Of a stretch of DNA of 64,000 bases, positions 57,879 through 64,000 are shown in pieces. The position numbers and the translations under genes were made by a program. Source of the DNA: BJHQ01 sp964654285. GTDB taxonomy: Bacteria; Planctomycetota; UBA11346. The stretch lies in NCBI GenBank assembly GCA_964654285.1, contig CAZZJC010000001.1, positions 219,486-283,485 on the forward strand, given 5' to 3'. A model generated the notes under the pieces. That model ran no database searches. It was not told the DNA's origin and saw only the letters and a list, made by a program, of their open reading frames with translations. Positions within the stretch are counted from its first letter, which is position 1. Each line of letters starts with the position of its first letter.

Positions 57879-60683
57879 ATGAAATCGATCCTGACTCCCA
57901 CGACTGCCCTATTGGCGACAACGATAGCGGACGAAAGTATCCCGCGACGCGGATCTCTGCGACGTCTCACCGTCGGCCTGATCACGGCCAGCCTGCTGGC
58001 GCTGCTGCTGTCTCCAGCCCAGGCCCAGGACGGGGCCTATGTGCTGCGCATCGAGGCGCCGTTCGCGGCGACGGCTCCGTCGTGGTTGCCGCTGCGGGTT
58101 TCGGTGCAGGTCAAGGACGGCAAGCCTGCGGCGGCCTTCGCCACGGCGCAGCAGTTCAACGTCGCTTGGCACGAGGTGGATGTCAGCGGCTTGGAGCTGG
58201 CCGGCGGCGCCTTTCGGGGCGCGATCAGCGTCGCGTTTCGCCGGTGTGATTTCGCCGCAGCCGCCCAGGCCGATGCCGAGGCCAAGCAGAAGAACTACCG
58301 CGACCAGTTCAGTTCGATCCCGGCCCAGGTCTTCCAGGTCAGTTGCCCGGTGGGCACGTTGACCGGGGCGGCTCCGGGGACGGTGTCGTGGGACAAGGAT
58401 CTGCTGCGCGGACCGCGTGCCGGCGGCGGGTCGGCCCCGGTGCGGGCCTGGCGTGAGCCCGTGGTGGGAGCCCAGGAACCGTTGCATGTGGAATTGTTTC
58501 TGGTGCGGTGGGGGACCAAGGGGTGGGCTGGCGCATACGATGCGATGCACGGCAATGCGTCGCTGCTGTTGCGCGGGACGTTCACCAAGGGCCAAGGCGC
58601 GAGCTGGGTGGCCTTGCAGGCGCCCGAGCGCTACGCGATGCAGTTTGCCGACCTGCTCTGGCGGGTGTCGGAAGCCGACCTCAAGCTGACCGACGATGCG
58701 CTCAGCGGCAAGGCGGTGGTCGCCCCCGACGCGGATGCTGTCGCCAAGCTGGGGCCCCTGAGCGGGGCGCCCAACTCGGGGCGCGGCTTCCATCCCTTCC
58801 CGGCCCAGCCGTTGCAGGTCAGCATCCAAGCCCGCCGGATCGGCACCGCCGTGGTGGGCACCGCCCAGGTCATCAACGACGGCCAGACGATCACCACGAC
58901 TGTCATCGGCCGGGTCCGGGCGCATCCGTTCGCCGTGCACGCCGATCGCACGCCGCGCACGTGGCACTACACCGCCGAGACCGACCCCGCGTTGGTGGCG
59001 GCGGCGCGCCAGGAATCCTGCGTGCCGATCCGGCCTGGCGAACCGGGCAAGCGCCTGTTCTGGTCGGACGCGGTCCGCTTTGGCGGTTACGACCGTTTCG
59101 TCGAGGATGGCAAGACCATCGTCCAGTTCGATGGCGGGCCCAATCACGCGCTCCTGGTCCTGCCGGAACAGGAATACCGGGCCAAGTTGCGGGAGCATTC
59201 GTTTGACGGGATCGCCGCGCCCACCTTTGATCTCAAGCCGGTGGCGGACGCGGTGAAGTACCAGTTCGTGGTGAAGCATGTGCCCAGGCCCGGCGATCCG
59301 GTGAAAGCGTTCGAGCACCGTTTCGAGGCGCCCGTGCCGTGGGCCTCACTGGCCCCCGTCTGGGACAAGGTTCCGGTTCACAGCCTCAAGAGCGATGCGG
59401 CGCCGTTTCTGGTGACCGTGACCGGACTGGATGCCCAGGGCCAAGCGGTGGGTCAGCCCCAAACCGTCAGTTTCCGCAAGAAGGCCGCATTCGAGGGGCC
59501 GTATCACCAGTTGCCGCGCACCTATCGCGAGGCGGCCCTGCTCAGCGCCCGCTGGCTGCGGGATAATCCCCGCAACGCCTTTGCCCGGGTCGGGGTGGGC
59601 GAACCCGGCGTCGGCAACGCCGGTGGCGACGGCCAGCTCTGGTACACCACCTACGGCGCGCTCTACGGCGGCTTGGTGCTGGCGCAGGTGTCGCCCAACC
59701 CGCTCGAACGGTCCGAGGCGCTTGAGCAGGCCATTGAGGTCGGCGACCTCTGGTTACGCAGCTTTATCAGCAATTACCTGCCCGATACCTATAAGGGCTG
59801 GGCCTTCGACCAATGGGTTTACGGCACCAGTTGGCTGGACTTGTATCGGCTGACGGGAGATGAGCGCTACCGGGCGATGGTGCTGGAACATGCCCGGCGG
59901 ATCGTGGCCAAACAGATGCCCAGCGGCACCTGGCCCGAGGTCGATCCGGTCAACGGTCACGTCTGCGTCGATCCCAAGACGGGACGGCCGTTCACCTGCT
60001 CGATCCAAGGACCGAGCATGCAGCAGTGGGACCCGTCCAGCACGCTGTACTACCTCGGACGGATCCGCCAGGAACTGAGAACCGACGAGTTCCGAGTCGC
60101 CGAGGACAAGGCGTACCAATGGATCATCGACAACAGCCTGGCCCGCATGGACTGGCGCAAGCAGGGCCCGCACGCCTCCGAGGATCACAAGATGCCCTGG
60201 GCCGTGCTGCCGGATTGCGCGCTGCATGTCTTCCATTACCTGGCGCTGGATCTTCCGGGACGGCCGGCGGATTGGGAGTTGATGGCCGACCTCTTGCGCT
60301 GGAGCGAGGACCGGTCGGTCACCTGGGGGCGCCAGGCGCACTATGTGCCCGGAAAGATGGCGCCGATCGTGCATCCCACGCTGGTCCATCCCGTGATCGA
60401 TTACAGCAAGAACCGCGACGTGCAGATCCGCCTGGCCCGCGCCTTTGCGATGCTGGCCGCCCATACGGGCAATCCCTTGCACAAAGCCAAGGCCGAGGCT
60501 CTGGCCGGCGCGGTCCTGGTGGCGCAATTCCCGACCACGGGCCAACTCCCGCACCTGCCCAGCATCGAAAGCCAGTTCACGGGCGGCCTGGGGCTCACGC
60601 CCGGCAGCGGCGACGGCGGCAACAAGGGGGAATACGCGACCATGGAACTGCTACATCTGGCCCAAACCACTGAGAAACCCTGA
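57879..60683 (+). CDS. Large secreted protein with C-terminal all-helical enzyme-like domain, copy B
   Basis: A 934-residue paralogue of copy A, homologous from end to end. Its long N-terminus (MKSILTPTTALLATTIADESIPRRGSLRRLTVGLITASLLALLLSPAQAQ) ends in a signal-peptide core. DGAYVLRIEAPFAATAPSWLPLRVSVQV, RFGGYDRFVEDGKTIVQFDGGP, DTYKGWAFDQWVYGTSWLDLYRLTGDERYR and WRKQGPHASEDHKMPW nearly repeat copy A. It differs by an insertion near residues 310-320 (PLSGAPNSGRG) and other indels. The start at 57879 is chosen because the preceding in-frame codons overlap the pseudogene tail. Located after the broken propeller gene and 18 bases before the next propeller gene. A duplicated enzyme with shifted specificity is likely; the exact activity is unknown. 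Confidence 0.82.
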   Translation: MKSILTPTTALLATTIADESIPRRGSLRRLTVGLITASLLALLLSPAQAQDGAYVLRIEAPFAATAPSWLPLRVSVQVKDGKPAAAFATAQQFNVAWHEVDVSGLELAGGAFRGAISVAFRRCDFAAAAQADAEAKQKNYRDQFSSIPAQVFQVSCPVGTLTGAAPGTVSWDKDLLRGPRAGGGSAPVRAWREPVVGAQEPLHVELFLVRWGTKGWAGAYDAMHGNASLLLRGTFTKGQGASWVALQAPERYAMQFADLLWRVSEADLKLTDDALSGKAVVAPDADAVAKLGPLSGAPNSGRGFHPFPAQPLQVSIQARRIGTAVVGTAQVINDGQTITTTVIGRVRAHPFAVHADRTPRTWHYTAETDPALVAAARQESCVPIRPGEPGKRLFWSDAVRFGGYDRFVEDGKTIVQFDGGPNHALLVLPEQEYRAKLREHSFDGIAAPTFDLKPVADAVKYQFVVKHVPRPGDPVKAFEHRFEAPVPWASLAPVWDKVPVHSLKSDAAPFLVTVTGLDAQGQAVGQPQTVSFRKKAAFEGPYHQLPRTYREAALLSARWLRDNPRNAFARVGVGEPGVGNAGGDGQLWYTTYGALYGGLVLAQVSPNPLERSEALEQAIEVGDLWLRSFISNYLPDTYKGWAFDQWVYGTSWLDLYRLTGDERYRAMVLEHARRIVAKQMPSGTWPEVDPVNGHVCVDPKTGRPFTCSIQGPSMQQWDPSSTLYYLGRIRQELRTDEFRVAEDKAYQWIIDNSLARMDWRKQGPHASEDHKMPWAVLPDCALHVFHYLALDLPGRPADWELMADLLRWSEDRSVTWGRQAHYVPGKMAPIVHPTLVHPVIDYSKNRDVQIRLARAFAMLAAHTGNPLHKAKAEALAGAVLVAQFPTTGQLPHLPSIESQFTGGLGLTPGSGDGGNKGEYATMELLHLAQTTEKP

Positions 60684-60701
60684 TCAGCGGTGAGGTCATC
60701 C

Positions 60702-62609
60702 ATGACGATGAAGACCACTCTCCTCGTGTGCATGCTGGGCCTGGGCTCAGCCCACGCCGAAGTCCACTTCGGGCACACCGACTGGAAACCATCCCCCACT
60801 GATCCCGTCGGTTTCGCCGGCCAAGGCAACAACTGGTATCCGGGCGCCACGCCGCCCGTGGAATGGTCGGACAAGGCCGACGGCACGACCAGGAACATCC
60901 TGTGGAAGGTGCCCCATCCCGGCTGGACCGATGCCCAGCCCATCGTGGTCGGCAAACGGGTGATCGGCGTGTATTCGCCGCATCACATTGTCTGTTACGA
61001 TGCCGATACGGGCACGGTGCTCTGGCGGGATGAGTTGAAGCTCATGTCCCTGCCGGTGCTGCAGGAGGACGGCAGGACGATCAGCCAGGCGCCAGCGGCG
61101 GATGAGGTCGCCAAGCGGCAACTGCTCTTCGAACGGGCGCTGGCTCAGAGCCGGGTCCACCCGGCGACCTGGCTGCACTATCGGGGCAACGCCATGCTCA
61201 AAACCGTGGAGGAACGTCGGCCCCTGATCCAGTATATGGCCGAGACCATGGAAAGCTGGCGGGCGGACCTGCAGCGCGATTTCCCCGGTCTTGTTCCAGC
61301 GCTGAACAAGGACCTGGAACTCTATCAGATGGCGCTGACCAAGACCCCCGATGAGATCAAGGCAGCCACGGAAGACCTGCGCCATGGCCATGGCCATTTC
61401 CGCAGTGCCGTCACCAAGACCCTGGGCCTGGTCTCCATGGCCAGCAATTGGCAAGGCAGCATCAGCGATGTCGCCGCTACGCCGGTGTCCGACGGCGAGA
61501 TCGTCTGCCTTACCATGGGCTTCGGGCAGATTGCCGCCTACGAGGTGGGGACGGGCAGGCGCCTCTGGGCCTGGCGCCATCCCCGGATGAATCCAGGACC
61601 GGTCAATAATGTGGCCTCGCCAGTGCTCTGGAAGGATCTGCTGATCATTCCGGCCCCGTCGATGACACGAAACAAAGATGCGAAACAAGGCCGGCTGACC
61701 AACCAGATGTCGCTGATGGCCATCGACAAGCGCACGGGTCAGGTGCGCTGGGAGACGCTGGATCGGTACACCCGGGGCCAGGAGACCGAGTGGGTTCCCG
61801 GCAGCACCCACGGCATCCATGAATCCTTGCACCTGATGCGTCTGCCGCAGGGGAGCGGCGTGCGCGCCCTGGTCATCGGCGGTACCGGTCACATCGTGGA
61901 TGCTGAAACGGGGGAATCCCTTGGGCAATTGCGTGGCCATGTCGAAGTGCCTGGACTGGATGGATCAGGCCTGAAGGGGTATTCGTCCGGGCACGGGTTC
62001 ACCGCCGCCGTGGGCGATCGAGTCTATCGCGGCACGGCCGAGGATAATTTATCGCCGACGATCTACATCACCCAACTGAAGTTGACCGGCAACACCGTCG
62101 AACAGATCCCCGGACCGGCGACCGATCTCAAGTCCTACCAAGGATCCTTTGCTTTGTCAGACAAGGTGCTGGCGCTGGAAAAGGTGGTGGACCCGCACAC
62201 GGGCGCCACGCTGGCCAATCTCGGGCGCACCGCCAGCGCCGTGATCGCAGGATCGCATCTCGTGTTGGCGGATTCCTGCGGCGGCAGCACGGGTCCGAAG
62301 CAAAATGAGGGTACTGACCTGTTGGCGTTGTCCGTCCGGGTGTTCGACATCAGCAACCCCGCCAAGCCCAAGCTGGTCGGCACCAACCTGATCCAGGCCC
62401 GTGGCTACACGCCTGACATCAGCGGCAAGTATTTCCCGAAGTATGCCGCCGACCCGGCCCTGCGGCGCTGGGGCGCGCTGGTCCCCGGCCACGTCAACTA
62501 CCAGGGCATCGGCTTCAACTTTACCACCGATATCGGCGGCCTGACCGCGCACGGCAACCGGCTCTACCTGCACTCGCCCTCGTGGCTCTACTGCATCGGC
62601 GAGAAATGA
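60702..62609 (+). CDS. Secreted PQQ-like beta-propeller protein with helical insert
   Basis: A 635-residue protein. Signal peptide MTMKTTLLVCMLGLGSAHAE. Blade motifs include PIVVGKRVIGVYSPHHIVCYDADTGTVLWRDE, GEIVCLTMGFGQIAAYEVGTGRRLWAW and MSLMAIDKRTGQVRWE, typical PQQ/pyrrolo-quinoline-quinone-like repeats (A-x-D-x-x-T-G-x-x-x-W). Between blade 1 and blade 2 lies a helical insert of about 110 residues (roughly 129-240; AADEVAKRQLLFERALAQSR...DEIKAATEDLRHGHGHF). The same plan is seen in the 1330-residue protein at 29907. No catalytic or quinone-binding residues were verified. GAGG lies before the ATG; the in-frame GTG at 60690 is less likely. Likely periplasmic or surface-located. Confidence 0.8.
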   Translation: MTMKTTLLVCMLGLGSAHAEVHFGHTDWKPSPTDPVGFAGQGNNWYPGATPPVEWSDKADGTTRNILWKVPHPGWTDAQPIVVGKRVIGVYSPHHIVCYDADTGTVLWRDELKLMSLPVLQEDGRTISQAPAADEVAKRQLLFERALAQSRVHPATWLHYRGNAMLKTVEERRPLIQYMAETMESWRADLQRDFPGLVPALNKDLELYQMALTKTPDEIKAATEDLRHGHGHFRSAVTKTLGLVSMASNWQGSISDVAATPVSDGEIVCLTMGFGQIAAYEVGTGRRLWAWRHPRMNPGPVNNVASPVLWKDLLIIPAPSMTRNKDAKQGRLTNQMSLMAIDKRTGQVRWETLDRYTRGQETEWVPGSTHGIHESLHLMRLPQGSGVRALVIGGTGHIVDAETGESLGQLRGHVEVPGLDGSGLKGYSSGHGFTAAVGDRVYRGTAEDNLSPTIYITQLKLTGNTVEQIPGPATDLKSYQGSFALSDKVLALEKVVDPHTGATLANLGRTASAVIAGSHLVLADSCGGSTGPKQNEGTDLLALSVRVFDISNPAKPKLVGTNLIQARGYTPDISGKYFPKYAADPALRRWGALVPGHVNYQGIGFNFTTDIGGLTAHGNRLYLHSPSWLYCIGEK

Positions 62610-62631
62610 TGCCACAACGAAAGGTCATCCC

Positions 62632-64000
62632 ATGAACATGACGATGTTTCCCCAACGCATCATTCTGCTGCTGGTCGCCGCTCAGGCATGGGCGGTCGAG
62701 ATCCGCAGCGACTGGCCCGGCTACCGCGGCGCCAACGGCCAGTTCAGCGAGACCAGCGGCGTCCAACTCGGCAGAGACATGACCCAGGCCGCCTTGCTCT
62801 GGGAAAGCGAGGAGAAGACCATCGGCTATGGCAAGTCCTGGGCCGGTTCGCGTCCTCTGATGGAGTTTGGCAGCCTGACGCCAGCGGGCATCGCCAGTCC
62901 GATTGTGGCGGGTGGCTTGGTGATCCAGTTCTATGCGCAACCGACGGGCGATGTCCTGGACGAACATGCCAAGTCCCAGGTCAGCCCCGAAGTCTGGGAA
63001 CAACAGAAGGCCAAGTGTCGGATCGATGCCGATGACGTCGTGATTGCGGTCGATGCCGCGACCGGCAAGACCCGCTGGAAACGCGTCTTTCCCAACGCCG
63101 GCCGCAATCCCGGCTCGGGCAAACGCAACCTCTACGGCATGACTCCCGTGGCGGCGGATGGCCGGGTGTTCGCGGTGGGCATGTGCGGCGCGCTCTACGC
63201 GTTGGATCTCAAGACCGGCGAGCCGCTCTGGCAATTGCCCAACTGGCCCCACCTGCAGAAGGCCAAGGAACAGGCCTTGGCCAAGCGCGGCCCGGCGGGG
63301 TCGGCCTGTCCGACGGGCTGGCTGCAGGTGCTGGGTGGCGTGTTGATCATGCCGGTCAACACGCATTGGGGTACCTATGGCGGCAACCTGGTACGCGGCA
63401 TCGACCCGGCCGACGGCAAGACGCTCTGGGAAGCGAAGATCAACCCCAACACCCTGGCGCCTGGAGTGGTCAACGGCAAGGCCTGTCTGGTGTCGCCGCG
63501 TCTTTGCCTGGAGGCCAAGACCGGCAAGGAGCTGTGGCGCCACGAGGATCGCCCCGCGTATCACCGGCCACCCGGCTTCGGCCAGCACCTGCTGGTGGGC
63601 TTCGAGCCGCATCCGGACGCGCTGGCCATCCAAGCGGCGGATGGGCGCCCCGCCTACTCGAAAAAAGGGCCGACCGCGTACGGTGTGCTGGCCGGCTACA
63701 GCGTGGACGACAAGGCAGCAACGCTGAAATGGACCTTGCCCAACCCATACCGGGTCTGGATGCAGCCCGACAGCGGCGGCCATCCCTGTCTGGCGGCCCG
63801 CAACGGCCTGGTCTATCATCTTGCCGAGTATCAGGAAAAACCAGGCGCCCCGGTGGAAGCGCGCCTGGTGGTCGTGCGCGAGACCGACGGCAGCATCCTG
63901 GCCAGTCAAGCGGCCAAGGGCGGTCATCTCTATCTCTGGGGCGATAGCAATGCCGTGAGCTTAACCCATCCGCCCTGGAATCTTCATAAAATATGTATTG
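62632..64000 (+). CDS. Secreted PQQ-like beta-propeller protein, cut by right edge
   Basis: The ATG at 62632 opens a signal peptide (MNMTMFPQRIILLLVAAQAWAVE) and then SDWPGYRGANGQFSETSG, a common N-terminus of planctomycete-type PQQ propellers. Blades: DDVVIAVDAATGKTRWKRVFP, GALYALDLKTGEPLWQLPNW, GIDPADGKTLWEAKI and CLEAKTGKELWRHED. About 456 codons are visible with no stop before the window edge. The broken gene at 57511 starts with the same DWPGxxG-type block, so the two are close relatives. It is 22 bases after the previous propeller gene and should belong to the same operon. AAGG lies upstream of the ATG. Confidence 0.85.
   Translation, partial: MNMTMFPQRIILLLVAAQAWAVEIRSDWPGYRGANGQFSETSGVQLGRDMTQAALLWESEEKTIGYGKSWAGSRPLMEFGSLTPAGIASPIVAGGLVIQFYAQPTGDVLDEHAKSQVSPEVWEQQKAKCRIDADDVVIAVDAATGKTRWKRVFPNAGRNPGSGKRNLYGMTPVAADGRVFAVGMCGALYALDLKTGEPLWQLPNWPHLQKAKEQALAKRGPAGSACPTGWLQVLGGVLIMPVNTHWGTYGGNLVRGIDPADGKTLWEAKINPNTLAPGVVNGKACLVSPRLCLEAKTGKELWRHEDRPAYHRPPGFGQHLLVGFEPHPDALAIQAADGRPAYSKKGPTAYGVLAGYSVDDKAATLKWTLPNPYRVWMQPDSGGHPCLAARNGLVYHLAEYQEKPGAPVEARLVVVRETDGSILASQAAKGGHLYLWGDSNAVSLTHPPWNLHKICI

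Noticed and set aside
57770..57985. Minus-strand frame ending like a transposase C-terminus
   Set aside because: The resemblance (short basic tail) is too weak and there are no terminal repeats, so it is only mentioned as a possible remnant.

Overview
The window is dense, high-GC bacterial chromosome with no phage, plasmid or CRISPR signature. Several features point to the PVC superphylum and most likely a planctomycete-like organism: a secreted CxxCH cytochrome domain of the planctomycete type (GPxRRRADLRLDS...PGDPQQSLL...MPPDG) fused to a DUF2231 membrane domain; many secreted PQQ-like beta-propeller proteins; a UroD-like/PhyH gene pair next to an AraC regulator; and several AraC regulators beside carbohydrate-active enzymes. 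This assignment is an inference from gene content; there is no rRNA in the window. The three tRNA genes seen do not encode CCA. High GC makes the antisense frames unusually open, so several very long ORFs are shadows.

Layout. 1-5.6 kb: gltX (cut by the left edge), a cytochrome/DUF2231 protein, yqgE, a tRNA with anticodon CAU, and two secreted proteins of unknown function. 5.8-13.2 kb: an AraC regulator divergent from PhyH and UroD-like genes, a TPR protein, a second AraC regulator divergent from a fatty acid desaturase, a HupE-like metal permease and tRNA-Leu. 13.4-23.4 kb: envelope functions (DUF374 acyltransferase, GT2 glycosyltransferase, an unusual GT2/GT-C fusion), an inositol-phosphatase family enzyme, and an overlapping pair made of a Gfo/Idh/MocA oxidoreductase and a secreted protein. 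23.6-29.8 kb: frr, a chemotaxis receptor with an adjacent PstS-like binding protein, tRNA-Arg, and a complete EF-P beta-lysylation set (epmB divergent from efp-epmA).

29.9-45.1 kb: a 1330-residue secreted propeller protein, trmD with an unrecognised upstream partner, a cold-shock-domain protein, a TIGR01777 epimerase coupled to a class II photolyase, a thermonuclease-like protein, an outer-membrane barrel candidate, a secreted GH38-type alpha-mannosidase, and a GbsR/MarR regulator with a palindromic operator in front of a two-gene operon. 45.1-50 kb: a PfkB (KDG-type) kinase and leuB on the minus strand, diverging from an alpha/beta hydrolase translationally coupled to an altronate/galactarate-type dehydratase. 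Dehydratase and kinase could act in successive steps of hexuronate breakdown.

50.1-64 kb is the most distinctive part: a glycan-use locus, probably directed at fucose-containing or related glycans. It has a direct-repeat operator of the AraC type, a GH29 fucosidase, an AraC regulator, and then a co-directional run on the plus strand: a large secreted protein (copy A), a GH95-type enzyme, a broken propeller gene, a paralogue of the large protein (copy B), and two PQQ-like propeller proteins, the second leaving the window. Copies A and B share a C-terminal half that looks like an all-helical (alpha/alpha)6 enzyme domain which I cannot assign to a known CAZy family. This locus is the best candidate for an undescribed system.
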